This document shows positions 20,501-27,383 of a stretch of DNA of 64,000 nt, piece by piece. A program made the position numbers and the translations under genes. The notes beneath the pieces were generated by a model that was not told the origin of the DNA, did not search any database, and saw only the letters and a list, made by a program, of their open reading frames with translations. The stretch comes from UBA1723 sp045641065 (GTDB lineage Bacteria; Bacteroidota; Bacteroidia; Bacteroidales; Paludibacteraceae). Position 1 is the first letter of the stretch; every line of letters begins with the position of its first letter. The stretch lies in assembly GCA_045641065.1 (NCBI GenBank), contig JAZUGF010000041.1:1-64000 (forward strand). Reading direction: 5' to 3'.

Positions 20501-23500
20501 AAAACTCTAAGTATTACAAATGGTCTGACAACGCAGAGTCGGATAAGACATATAAGTTTGTAATTGCACGTGATAATGTACCAGCTCCTGTCGCAGTAAA
20601 GTCTACATTTGAATATGATGGAAAAAGTCATAAATTTGAGATCGTAGAGAATGAAAAATACGTTATTGATACGTTAAACGCTTCTGCTAGAAAAGTTGGA
20701 GTTTATAAGAGAAAAGTTTCTCTATTGGATTCTTTGAACTATGTATGGACAGACGGTACATCAGCTGATAAGTATATACCTTTTGAGATTATAGCACTAT
20801 CAGTTGAGATGCCAACAGTTGTCACTGAGTACAAGTATACTGGTCAGCCAATTGAGTTTGTAAAAGAAAGTGATGCATACACTGTTACAAATAGAGTTCA
20901 AACCGATGCTGGTATTTACGATGTTAAAATTGTACTAAATGCTGGACATGCTTGGAAAGACGGTTCAACAGACGATAAAGAGTTTACAGTCGAGATTAAA
21001 TCTATTGATGCTCCAAAACCAGAAATAGTAGACGTAGACTTCATTTATGATGGTACAACTCATAGTTTCGGATTTACTCCAAACGATGGATATACTATCA
21101 TTGGTGATACTGCAGTTAAGGAGCCAGGAGTCTACAATGTTACTGTTAAACTTAACAAGAATTACATTTGGGATGATGATACTACTGATGATATTGAGTA
21201 TGTATTCACAATATCAAAAGTCGACGTTGCTATTCCAGTTGCTAATACAACTAAGTTTATCTATAATGGTAAGGAACAGGAATACGCAATCGTAATTCCA
21301 GAAGATTCGTTGTTCGTTGTAAGCAACAATGTTAAGAAAAATGCTGGTAATTATATTGTGAAGGCTTCTTTGAAGGATTCTCTTCACTACCAGTGGTCAG
21401 ATTCTACTACATTTGATAAAGAATATGACTTTACAATCAACAAGGCAAAAGTTCAGCTTCCAACAGCACCTCTTACTAACTTCATCTTTGATGGAACAAA
21501 GAAGGATCTAGTTGTTAATCCAAGCGATCTATACCTTGTAAATGATTCAAACTCTTATGCAACTGCAACTGGTAAGTATATCCGTACTGCTACATTGAAA
21601 GATAAAGACAACTACATCTGGAATGATGAAACAGATACGTATAAGTCTATTATTTTCACAATCGGTGACGGTACTCTTGAGATTCCTGAGGTACAGGAGG
21701 AATATGAGTACACTGGTGATTCAATAATCTTTATCCCTCAGGATGGATCTTATTCAGTTCTTAACGGAGCTAAGAGAGAGGTTGGAGAGTATAAGGTAGT
21801 AATTGTTCCTAACAAGGGATACCGTTGGTCTGACGGAACAGATGATCCAAAGGTATTTGTTGTAGTGATTAAGCCAATTATGATTGAGAAGCCAGAGCTT
21901 CAACTAGAATACACATACGTAAATAAGGTAATTGATTTCAAGGTGCCAGTAAATGCAGCTTATGAAATTACCGGTGAAACATCTGCTAAGGATCTTGGTA
22001 AGTATAAGGTTACTCTTGAATTGTTACCAAACTATATGTGGTCTGATAGCACATTAGGAAATGTTTCTTATGTGTTCTCAATCAATAAGAAGGTTATTGC
22101 TATTCCAGAAATGGATAGTACAATCTTCGTTTACAATGGAAAGCGTCAGACTTATAACATTGCTAAGAGTACAGATTACAATGTCCTTGGAAATGTTCAG
22201 GCTTATGCAGGTTCTTATGAGGTTTCAGTTCTTCTAACAGATTTCACTCATTCTATTTGGGCTGACTCTACAACAGAGGTTAAGACTTATCTCTTTAATA
22301 TCGAAAGAGCCAAGGTTGATCTTCCGGAGGCTGTTCAGTCATCATTCTCATATGATGGAACAACTAAGTATTTTGTAGTAACTGAAAATAGCAGATATGA
22401 GGTTCTTCCAAAGAATGCATCAGCTTCAGAGATTGGCACTTATGAAAGAACTGTAACATTGAAGGATACTTTGAATTATATTTGGGCAGACGGTACTTTG
22501 ACTGATAAGACAGTTGAGTTTACTATCGGTAATGGTACAGTTGAAGTTCCAGAAATTATTACAGATTATATCTATAATGGTACTGAGATTACATTTGTTC
22601 CAGAGAACAATGCTTACACTGTTAAGAATGGAACTCAGGTTAATGCTGGTACATATGATGTAGTAGTTACATTGAAGGATGGTTACTTATGGTCTGATGG
22701 CACTAAGGAACCAAAAGAATACACTATAGTTATTCGACCAGTTACCGTTGAAAAGCCTGTATTCCCTTCAACTAATATCTACACTTACGATGATACCATT
22801 CGCGGTGTTGTTATTCCAGAATCTGATGGATATACAGTAAACGGTATCACTCAGACTAAAGAGCCTGGTACTTACAAGGTTTCTGTATCATTGAATCAGA
22901 ATTATGTATGGTCGGACAACACTAAGGATACTTTGGTTTATGTATACGAGATCAATAGAATCTTAGTTGAGATTCCTGCTCAGATAGATAGTGTATTCAG
23001 ATTTACTGGTACGGATGTCACATATCCAATTGTAGATACTGTCGATTACTATATCGTGACAGGACATCATCGTACTACAGCAGGTCTACACTATGTAACT
23101 GTAACGTTAAGCGATACACTTCATTATGTATGGTCTGATTTGACAACTGATCCAAAGATTTACGAGTTCTGGATTGAAAAGTATAAGGTGGATCTTCCAG
23201 TTGCTATTATAGATTCATTTGTTTATGACTCAACAGCTAAGTTGTTTGAGGTTGTTTCAAATGAGAACTATACTGTAGAGCGAATTAACGGAGCTGGAAT
23301 TGAGATTGGTGTTTATGAAAGAAGAGTTTCGCTTGTTGATACAGTTAACTTCTTGTGGGCCGACGGTACAGTAGAAGATAAGATAGTTAGATTCTACATC
23401 ACTAAGGATGTGATTCCAACAATCTTGGTTCCAAGTGATTTGGTTTATACAGGAGAGGTTTTGGAGTTGATTAAGCCAAGCCGTGCATACACGTTGGTTA

Positions 23501-24582
23501 ACAATGAAGCAATTAATGCAGGTGTTTACGATGTTGAGGTTATTCCTAACAAGGGTTATACATGGCCTGATAGTACTAAGTACTCTAAGACTTATAGTGT
23601 AAGAGTATTGCCTAAGATGGTTAATATCCCTACTAATAATCATGGTGGATTCTTGTACAATGGAAAACCACAGACATTTGAAATTTCAATACCTAGCGAT
23701 TCTACATATACTGTTACAGGTAATGTACAGACTGAGGTAGGAAATTACGAAGTGGTTGTAGCGTTGAAAGACTCTATGAATTACTGCTGGTCTGATTCAA
23801 CTCATTCTCCTAAGATCTACAACTTCATTATTGAGAATAGCATGTTCTATGTATCTCAGTTGAGTCAGTCAAATAATATGGCTCAGGAAGCAACACCAGG
23901 TCATATAGCAACATTTGATTTAAGTATTGTAGGTCGTGCGTACCAGTATTGCATCACATGCGATTCTTGTCCTGCATTTAATGTCGACACTACTGATTTT
24001 GACAGTCAGTCATTTACATTTGATATCTTAATTCCTGATACAGTTAAACCAGGTGTTTACAACTTGAAGGTAAGCTTTATCTCAGGTACATTGATTAAGA
24101 CTCAGGAAGTTGAATTGAAGGTAAATTATCCTGCTACAGATATTTACATGATTTGGGATGATGTCCTTACAGTTACTAATGCTGATGGTTTGTTTGAGAC
24201 TTACCAGTGGTATAAGAACGGTATGCCAATTGAGGGTGCAACTAAACAGTATTACCAGGATAATGAAAGTCTTGATGGATACTATATGTGTCTTGTGAAT
24301 AATGAATTGTTCGTAGGACCTCTATTCTTCCATGTTGATAAACCACTTTGGATTAAGGCTTATGGAGGACATGGAAATGCTACTGTTGATGTAATAGGAA
24401 ATATTCCTGCTGACGCTAAGGTTGGAGTATATTCTATTTCAGGATATTTGGTTGAGGAAAAAGATGCAGAATCAAATCTTACATTTGATTTGGCTCCAAA
24501 CTCTTATATCGTACGATTGATCTCAGCTGATCCAACCGTTAAGATATCAACTCAATCAGTTAAGATTCTTGTACAACCATAA
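11590..24582 (+). CDS. Giant secreted MBG-repeat protein, probable surface adhesin (4330 aa)
   Basis: A hydrophobic signal stretch ends near residue 37 (MTCVSSYAE). ATG codons at 11590 and 11632 both fit; the second (MRKQIVKSLMALLAAM) gives a more usual signal peptide. Residues about 118-315 resemble the DUF1566/FISUMP-type domain of Bacteroidota surface proteins (VDLGLPSGTLWASYNLGA, WQIPSNEQWAEL, RPV). From about 335 to 4085 the chain is a string of 65-90-residue MBG-type beta modules. Each has a Y-(N/D/T)-G near the start, an A/V-G-x-Y turn in the middle and a closing I/V-rich strand. The first half mixes several types, including a Cys-pair module (GNDCKGKE ... CEAGS). From residue 2554 a fixed four-module order repeats (see repeat entry). 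Residues about 4087-4256 hold an Ig-like segment (YQWYKNGMPIEGA). The last ~74 residues (KVGVYSISGYLVEE ... SYIVRLIS) resemble a type A T9SS sorting domain. This suggests a long cell-surface fibre; ligand unknown. The downstream gene encodes an OmpA/TSP3 barrel and is the likely partner. Confidence 0.85.
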   Translation: MKYILNSKCKNFAGMRKQIVKSLMALLAAMTCVSSYAEIVFPEIETGWVYDAEWHYVLTEGTAENGYEWQCKGPGGQWLSTAKWRPQTRVSCSGVEDQTFAYQLYTRKGYASIDGNVDGYCYVDLGLPSGTLWASYNLGAVSPVEGGKFYQWASTAEYEQYSSDAIYEYVNSKGEYTKYISPDADLANADYSQIQASDDAATQKWSSSWQIPSNEQWAELTNNLTWSWTSDYNETGIAGAIGQAKNGAIIFFPAGPNKDGERYYWSRDLSLKYQSVESNLGCMQIISKNVYSNLSNYRLVTNREMTTNIRPVVKKTASTKLVPANYEWCPEVSKRVITISGWKNREFTYNGNYHVAEPIVEDEVFIKENTPDDPDFFTPLLLVKPENKKVGTYTVTASLNSNHTYSDNYILADKNLTSSYTINEVEVPAWEWKYLSFTYDGSAHGPEINFHTSWKVKKSNGDYEDVSVKYTIKDENGKVVEEAIMPGTYTATAYLDGEDKSNYGFKSTAKLQETFVIKKRTPVCESPKGVEDITYDGKSHTPFQVATESSTSTPGHWEYYTCSMPLTQTLSEIFSDYSKFSEKVPTVTNAGNYRTYFIYVPDDDVIYEPNTWSKNSLSFEIKPKEIELIWSPTSKLFEYDGKAKVPTAKFKEGDIVSDDKVNVVVSVSTEAIEPKKEGSYIATATLTGVSKDNYKISSDFETFDFNILQGNIPYDYVFPEIKKDLVYNGKDQDLLIAGTAGSVDGTWMYSSDGGVTFSKEIPTGKNADIYKNITFKFVPKDNNYSEVICSYYSAEIKPKEITFTTHSYVEDDINMTSFVYNGTGQMPVLKEIKGKIGSDKVNVVFVGDAQTNVGYDYSVTAKLTGDDSENYKLATDVVPFRITRKRLSVEWGNTTLIYSSTAGARIPEYTLDGVIDGDEVNIIESGQESKVGGPYTATLKLSKTANYKFNEDISTEVDLYNITTKEFYIKEPTTQLNLTLSRENFEQGFPVTSVKLDGNTCKADVTYTYYTDKDFTVKTTVKDNGADVAGGSPTLGDSENGGKTYYIKAVVAATDKCEGGEATTSFRITNTFGNEVKTPGVKDELPYIGEEQPLYVSKGSSTIDGTFVYVKQKPNTDAPKPSEYTTSIPQAKDVAKWIVKYIFTPDDTKNYSVLSGASFVDIVPAELTITWPKTELTYKEGVAQAPEPVISGAKGTDKITYTVTGKETKVGNGYVATIVLDDDYKNNYTIKSGETTKFTIVPATSALTLSLSVKDWTYGDEPSTPVLTGNDCKGKETYTYYTDKSYTILTSTTEGASTNGGVPTNAGTYYVKATVAATGTCEAGSATTSFSIAKKNVSITELPTIASPKTSSVLPDYTNPFALVYNGEKQTLIKDGKGKVDGEFVYSVSVDGGDYTKVSGLPTATAAGIYIVKYQFVPTDKNYNTVESKDVIVVPIVDLSKEIVKAPEAVKAVYDGDPHKMATEPTYAKNKTGKLEYSNVGQVETNFSEDIPTQTAVGAGNGVYLRYVLTAGGKTFNICHEQMLQVGLVSSIPLQSKITEAPTSITVTMKGWTYGDKPNAPVISGNNCKGKESFKYYTDASYKTLTSSTDGAETDGGVPTYAGTYYLQANVSATDDCEAATSSTSFKISKQTPKTFKQTPTQLEQIVYNGGDQELIIAGEVSEIKGVFKYAYMPTLTTTLKDEDYVEDKIPTGKNVGIYYSKSMFIPNDKRNYDTLRLSHVSSIIPAKLTVTWPKTELEYVEGVAQAPEPVISGTQGTDKITYTVTGKATKVGDSYEAKIVLDEPYSNNYSIVKGETTPFSIVSVTTDLSLTLSVEGWTYGDTPNGPVLKGNDCKGKETYTYYTDESCTKPTSTSDGAAKEGEVPTYAGTYYVKATVAASGSCEAGSKIASFVIKQAKLTVTWGKTKLTYKEGVAQAPEPTISGAVGSDVITYTVSGKETKVGNGYEAAVVLGEPYSKNYTIVSGKTTSFSIQPASHSVTLSLYVQDWTYGNTTSTPEVEGNECSGKETITYFTDKDLTVKTTSDNGASAEGMKPTKPGTYYVKLDVAASELCAAGSATTSFTIAKRPITVEWGPTELIYTAKEQAPKATLDGVLSNDVVTPAISGKQINVSAEGEFYVASVTLSGRSADYYILTGDVTTNYIIKKGTASDYKEPVAKEKLKYNGEPQELVEEGVCGNIPGIFKYALGVKGNFSTSVPSVTDAGEYVVGYQFIPTDPNIANSDTVYIKVNVDQVPCSFEWGKTELVYNGQEQAPSADIIGKIGRDVVSAVISGKETNVGKDYEAVATLGGLDAKNYYIADKDNAKVKFSIVMSDAYEFKKPTASENLTYDGTPLTLIKEVKTTDINGTYLYGIGEKAKLSSTLPTATNAGEYLVAYKFIPEDAGYYPSDTLYVSTKIAKRDPDIQWLNKQLIYTGSAQKPTATLNNVVENDKDKVTVAVTGAQTKVGNGYIATATLNGDAAKNYEISKANETTEYSIVADKIEKPVITQLEYTYEAKEIEFVKESKYYVITGKNVAIEPGTYHVNIVPSSGYVWSDGTNDAIEKDFVIKKRSVEIPLADTKKYIYTGNSQTYELQTSADYKISGNKQTAAGEYVVTVSLKDPDHCEWNDKTIEDKTYPFVISKAIVKLPMADSVLTYIYDGVEKSFDIIAAIGSTVSEENAVGTDAGEYVRTITLNNEDEENVGYIWEDKTTGPKTLTFVIKPQPVIIPVVTETYFIYTGKPFKFEVPEDTAKVKRYTINMESEEEIGPGLYTATLVLKNNKNYVWADNTIDDRTIEFEIGDGRIAKPDVKISYPYTGNEIVFATSTSAYKVEGGKGTDAGTYPVVITLKGEYTWLDGSTTPMELNVKIIEKPIDKPVLGTSDTYDGTEKYQMPLSEFYDIEGDTFGIDPGKYKTILVLKKNYMWSDSTKSNLVYNFEINKIVVDVPASDPTEFVYNGEVKTYKITANPNYTISNNTQVKAGTYTVVVSLENSKYYKWSDNAESDKTYKFVIARDNVPAPVAVKSTFEYDGKSHKFEIVENEKYVIDTLNASARKVGVYKRKVSLLDSLNYVWTDGTSADKYIPFEIIALSVEMPTVVTEYKYTGQPIEFVKESDAYTVTNRVQTDAGIYDVKIVLNAGHAWKDGSTDDKEFTVEIKSIDAPKPEIVDVDFIYDGTTHSFGFTPNDGYTIIGDTAVKEPGVYNVTVKLNKNYIWDDDTTDDIEYVFTISKVDVAIPVANTTKFIYNGKEQEYAIVIPEDSLFVVSNNVKKNAGNYIVKASLKDSLHYQWSDSTTFDKEYDFTINKAKVQLPTAPLTNFIFDGTKKDLVVNPSDLYLVNDSNSYATATGKYIRTATLKDKDNYIWNDETDTYKSIIFTIGDGTLEIPEVQEEYEYTGDSIIFIPQDGSYSVLNGAKREVGEYKVVIVPNKGYRWSDGTDDPKVFVVVIKPIMIEKPELQLEYTYVNKVIDFKVPVNAAYEITGETSAKDLGKYKVTLELLPNYMWSDSTLGNVSYVFSINKKVIAIPEMDSTIFVYNGKRQTYNIAKSTDYNVLGNVQAYAGSYEVSVLLTDFTHSIWADSTTEVKTYLFNIERAKVDLPEAVQSSFSYDGTTKYFVVTENSRYEVLPKNASASEIGTYERTVTLKDTLNYIWADGTLTDKTVEFTIGNGTVEVPEIITDYIYNGTEITFVPENNAYTVKNGTQVNAGTYDVVVTLKDGYLWSDGTKEPKEYTIVIRPVTVEKPVFPSTNIYTYDDTIRGVVIPESDGYTVNGITQTKEPGTYKVSVSLNQNYVWSDNTKDTLVYVYEINRILVEIPAQIDSVFRFTGTDVTYPIVDTVDYYIVTGHHRTTAGLHYVTVTLSDTLHYVWSDLTTDPKIYEFWIEKYKVDLPVAIIDSFVYDSTAKLFEVVSNENYTVERINGAGIEIGVYERRVSLVDTVNFLWADGTVEDKIVRFYITKDVIPTILVPSDLVYTGEVLELIKPSRAYTLVNNEAINAGVYDVEVIPNKGYTWPDSTKYSKTYSVRVLPKMVNIPTNNHGGFLYNGKPQTFEISIPSDSTYTVTGNVQTEVGNYEVVVALKDSMNYCWSDSTHSPKIYNFIIENSMFYVSQLSQSNNMAQEATPGHIATFDLSIVGRAYQYCITCDSCPAFNVDTTDFDSQSFTFDILIPDTVKPGVYNLKVSFISGTLIKTQEVELKVNYPATDIYMIWDDVLTVTNADGLFETYQWYKNGMPIEGATKQYYQDNESLDGYYMCLVNNELFVGPLFFHVDKPLWIKAYGGHGNATVDVIGNIPADAKVGVYSISGYLVEEKDAESNLTFDLAPNSYIVRLISADPTVKISTQSVKILVQP
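15100..17790 (+). repeat. Near-identical module duplications inside the giant gene
   Basis: A two-module unit recurs. One module begins near KEGVAQAPEP (DNA around 15126, 16815 and 17328). The other is marked by TGGACATATGGA at 15355, 16243 and 17041, with a one-base variant at 17551, and carries a Cys pair. The last two marks are 510 bases apart, which is one two-module unit. Stretches of 30 or more bases are almost identical between copies, unlike the diverged second half. This points to recent duplication or gene conversion. Confidence 0.85.
19249..23847 (+). repeat. Four-module super-repeat (A-B-C-D) inside the giant gene
   Basis: Module A (IPxxDxxxFxYNG-type opening, closing before a LP start) begins at 19249, 20362, 21229, 22099, 22969 and 23623. 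The intervals are 1113, 867, 870, 870 and 654 bases. Module B opens LPxAxxxxFxYDG, C opens xPxxxxxYxYTG, and D opens KPxxxxxxxYD and contains a KEPGxY or related turn. The 1113 interval contains one extra B-like module, and the last one lacks D. Protein identity between cycles is moderate while the module order is strictly kept. Confidence 0.88.
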
Positions 24583-24589
24583 TATAAAT

Positions 24590-24617
24590 ACCATCTCACA
24601 TTTTTGTGAGATGGTTT
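24590..24617 (+). terminator. Hairpin between the giant gene and its downstream partner
   Basis: The perfect stem ACCATCTCACA / TGTGAGATGGT with a TTTT loop is followed by TTATAT. The T-run is weak, so it may allow partial read-through into the gene at 24642 and so set the ratio of the two proteins (inference). Confidence 0.75.
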
Positions 24618-24641
24618 ATATAACTCGAAAATATCAAGTAA

Positions 24642-26348
24642 ATGAAACGTTATATTCTTTCTATTGTTGCGTTGCTTTCAATATTTAGTCTGAATGCGCA
24701 AGAGAAACAGGGTCCTAAAGTTCATGTGAAGCCGTCATTTTCACCATTGATGGAGCAGAACAAGTTTTTGAGCCTATCTGTTGGTGGTGGAATCAACACT
24801 TTAATGTATGATTTCCCTTATGGTGAGTCTGAATGGGGCAAAGGAGGAAGATTTAATATTGATTATAATATATTCTTCAATAAGCTTTGTGGTATATCTT
24901 TCGGAGCTGGTGGAGCAAAGTTCAATTCTGTAGTCAATTTTGATAACGGTGCGGAATATACAACTACTGTGAATCTTCCTATAACTAATGCTTATTCAAA
25001 AAAGCTATATTATAAATTTGACTGTACAACTACATTCTCCGATTGGAAAGAGTCTCAGTCAATGTTAGCTTTGGAAGTTCCTGTAGGAGTTTTGTTTCGT
25101 GTGCCTATCAAAAACAATTTTACTTTTTTGGCTGGAGTAGGAGCAAAAGTTTACTTTCCTATAAAAACTACTTTTGAAGTCACTGACGGTAAAACAACTA
25201 CACATATTTACAATAAGGATCTAAATGTAACTTTGGATTCAGTTCCTAGTCACGGTATTAAGAGTTCAAATTTCCATTCTTCAGGAACATCTGAACCAAA
25301 ACTCATTTCTGCCAGTGGATATGTTGATTTGAATTTTGTACACAGAATCGGTGGAATTCATTTATTTTATGGCTTTTATGGTGATTATGGTTTTACAAAT
25401 ATGTGTGCAATTCAAAAACCTTTGGAATCCATCTTTGATCATAATGGAGTTGTCTCCTCAGATGCTGTAAAGAAGATTATTCCTGTATCCTTCGGTTTTA
25501 GACTAGGTGTTAAAATACCTTGTCCACGTTTGAAAGACCAGGATAGAGATGGTGTACTTGATATTCATGATAATTGTCCTAATACTCCTGCTGGTTTGCC
25601 AGTTGATACATGTGGATGTCCACTAGATACAGATGGTGATGGCGTTTACGATTATCTTGATAGATGTGGTGATACTCCTAAGGGTGTTGTCGTAGATACA
25701 TGTGGATGTCCACTAGATACAGACGGAGACGGTGTTCCAGATCATCTTGACCAGTGTCCTTACACTCCTAAGAACACTCCAGTCGACAATCACGGATGTC
25801 CATTTGATGCTGATGGCGACGGTGTTCCTGATCATGCAGATAAGTGTCCTGATACTCCAGAAGGTGTTAAGGTTGATCAGAATGGTTGTCCATTTGATAC
25901 AGACGGAGACGGAATTCCAGATTACCTTGATAAGTGTCCAACTATTCCAGGTGTAGAAGCTAACCAGGGTTGTCCTGATGTCTCTGAGAAGGCAAGAAAG
26001 GCATTCAAGGCTGCTGAGCACGGAATTGAATTTGAGCCAGGAACAGCTGTTCTAATCCGCTCATCTTGTCACTATATTGATAAGATCATCCAGATCATGA
26101 GAGAGTATCCTAACTACCGTTTGGTTGTTAACGGTCACACAGATGGTGCTGGAAGTATGGGTGTAAACTTGAAGATTTCTAAGCGTAGAGCAATGGCAAT
26201 CGTTGATTATATGGTTGAACACGGTATCTATCCATCTCGTTTGAAGAGCTTCGGACATGGTGGTACTCAGCCAATTGCTGACAACAAGAGCCTAGCTGGT
26301 AGAAAGATCAATAACAGAATTGAATTCAAGGTTGAATTTGACCAGTAG
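24642..26348 (+). CDS. Outer-membrane barrel protein with five TSP3 repeats and OmpA domain (568 aa)
   Basis: The signal peptide covers 1-19 (SLNAQ). Residues about 40-295 look like an outer-membrane beta barrel: alternating Gly/aromatic strands such as FLSLSVGGGINTL, GISFGAGG and VSFGFRLGVKI. Five thrombospondin type-3 repeats follow from Asp299, each 30 residues (DTDGDGVPDHLDQCP type), which bind calcium and form a rigid spacer. The OmpA peptidoglycan-binding domain ends the chain (about 460-568; VVNGHTDGAGS, ISKRRAMAIVDYM, ADNKSLAGRKINNRIEF). This is the general plan of OprF/OmpA proteins of Bacteroidota. The gene directly follows the giant protein gene in the same orientation, 59 bases apart, which suggests an anchoring or secretion partner role. 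That role is inference. Confidence 0.93.
   Translation: MKRYILSIVALLSIFSLNAQEKQGPKVHVKPSFSPLMEQNKFLSLSVGGGINTLMYDFPYGESEWGKGGRFNIDYNIFFNKLCGISFGAGGAKFNSVVNFDNGAEYTTTVNLPITNAYSKKLYYKFDCTTTFSDWKESQSMLALEVPVGVLFRVPIKNNFTFLAGVGAKVYFPIKTTFEVTDGKTTTHIYNKDLNVTLDSVPSHGIKSSNFHSSGTSEPKLISASGYVDLNFVHRIGGIHLFYGFYGDYGFTNMCAIQKPLESIFDHNGVVSSDAVKKIIPVSFGFRLGVKIPCPRLKDQDRDGVLDIHDNCPNTPAGLPVDTCGCPLDTDGDGVYDYLDRCGDTPKGVVVDTCGCPLDTDGDGVPDHLDQCPYTPKNTPVDNHGCPFDADGDGVPDHADKCPDTPEGVKVDQNGCPFDTDGDGIPDYLDKCPTIPGVEANQGCPDVSEKARKAFKAAEHGIEFEPGTAVLIRSSCHYIDKIIQIMREYPNYRLVVNGHTDGAGSMGVNLKISKRRAMAIVDYMVEHGIYPSRLKSFGHGGTQPIADNKSLAGRKINNRIEFKVEFDQ
25536..25980 (+). repeat. Five tandem 90-bp TSP3 coding repeats
   Basis: The Asp codon that opens each repeat lies at 25536, 25626, 25716, 25806 and 25896, an exact 90-base period. 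Each repeat encodes DxDxDGxxDxxDxCP followed by a V(D/E)xxGCP-type end. The second repeat has CG in place of CP. Confidence 0.95.
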
Positions 26349-26398
26349 TCGTAAAGGTGCGAGTGATTGCATCTTTACAATCATAATTCTATTTTTTC

Positions 26399-26432
26399 AA
26401 GGAGACGTAAGTAATTTGCGTCTCCTTTTTTA
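26399..26432 (+). terminator. Rho-independent terminator after the OmpA/TSP3 gene
   Basis: The stem AAGGAGACG / CGTCTCCTT is followed by TTTTTATT, about 50 bases after the stop. Confidence 0.92.
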
Positions 26433-26544
26433 TTAGAGTTATACACTGATGTCTGCCAAAAAGACATAAATGATATCAAATTTTCCCTTGGCAAGGATTT
26501 TGTACTAAATACTATAAATAGGTCTAACTTAAAAAACGTAGATT

Positions 26545-27213
26545 ATGGCATATTGGATTATATTTATTGGAATTGCACTTGTCAGTTGGCTCATCCAAAA
26601 AAACTTGACTAACAAGTTTGAGAAGTATTCTGAGACTCCAATTCAGATGACAGGAAAGGAGGTCGCAGAGAAGATGCTACATGATAATGGTATTTATGAC
26701 GTTACTGTACAAAGTGTTTCAGGAAAGTTGACTGATCATTATGATCCAACAAACAAAACCTTGAATTTGAGTGACGTTGTATACAACTGCAATAATGTTG
26801 CCGCGGCTGCTGTTGCGGCTCATGAATGTGGACATGCGGTTCAACATGCAACTGCGTATTCATTCTTGAAATTGCGTTCTTCTTTGGTTCCAGCTGTTTC
26901 TTTTTCTTCAAAATGGATGCAATGGGTATTGTTAGCAGGAATGGCTTTGATTAACGTTTTTCCACAATTGTTGTTGGTCGGTATTTTGATGTTCGCAATG
27001 ACTACTTTGTTCAGCTTTGTTACGTTACCTGTTGAGATTGATGCTAGTAAAAGAGCGGTGAATTGGCTTGAATCTGCTGGAATTACCAACCGTGATACTA
27101 CTCCAATGGCTACAGGTGCGTTGAGAGCTGCTGCTTATACATATGTGGTTGCTGCATTAGGAAGTTTGGCAAACTTGATGTATTACGTGATGATTTATAT
27201 GAAGAGAAGATAA
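26545..27213 (+). CDS. Membrane zinc metallopeptidase, YugP/Zn_peptidase_2 family
   Basis: The 222-residue protein carries the zinc motif HECGH inside AAHECGHAVQH and the family segment IYDVTVQ ... LTDHYDPTNKTLNLSD just before it. Hydrophobic segments are at 1-17, about 130-165 and near the C-terminus. The sequence FVTLPVEIDASKRA after the second membrane segment is also characteristic and holds the likely extra zinc-ligand Glu. Members are inner-membrane proteases of poorly known substrate. It is a single-gene unit between two terminators. Confidence 0.94.
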   Translation: MAYWIIFIGIALVSWLIQKNLTNKFEKYSETPIQMTGKEVAEKMLHDNGIYDVTVQSVSGKLTDHYDPTNKTLNLSDVVYNCNNVAAAAVAAHECGHAVQHATAYSFLKLRSSLVPAVSFSSKWMQWVLLAGMALINVFPQLLLVGILMFAMTTLFSFVTLPVEIDASKRAVNWLESAGITNRDTTPMATGALRAAAYTYVVAALGSLANLMYYVMIYMKRR

Positions 27214-27230
27214 CTTTTCAATTCTTATAC

Positions 27231-27264
27231 AAACGGTGGATACGTCGTATTCACCGTTTTTTTT
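27231..27264 (+). terminator. Rho-independent terminator after the zinc peptidase
   Basis: The stem AAACGGTGGATACG / CGTATTCACCGTTT (imperfect) is followed by a long T-run. Confidence 0.92.
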
Positions 27265-27383
27265 GCTTAACAAAATTCCGAATTATATTCTCAATATTTT
27301 AACCTTTCCTCTTTGTTATTTCTATCTACCATTATTAAATCCCTTTTTATATAATTTTATGGTCATAATCTAAATATGATAAC

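Noticed and set aside
25536..25980. Exact 90-base tandem repeats that could suggest a CRISPR-like or satellite array
   Set aside because: They are in frame and encode thrombospondin type-3 calcium-binding repeats; no spacer-like unique sequence is present.
25713..26021. Minus-strand frame of 102 codons opposite the TSP3 repeats
   Set aside because: Periodic Trp/Ile-rich composition mirrors the plus-strand repeat; an artefact of the repeat.
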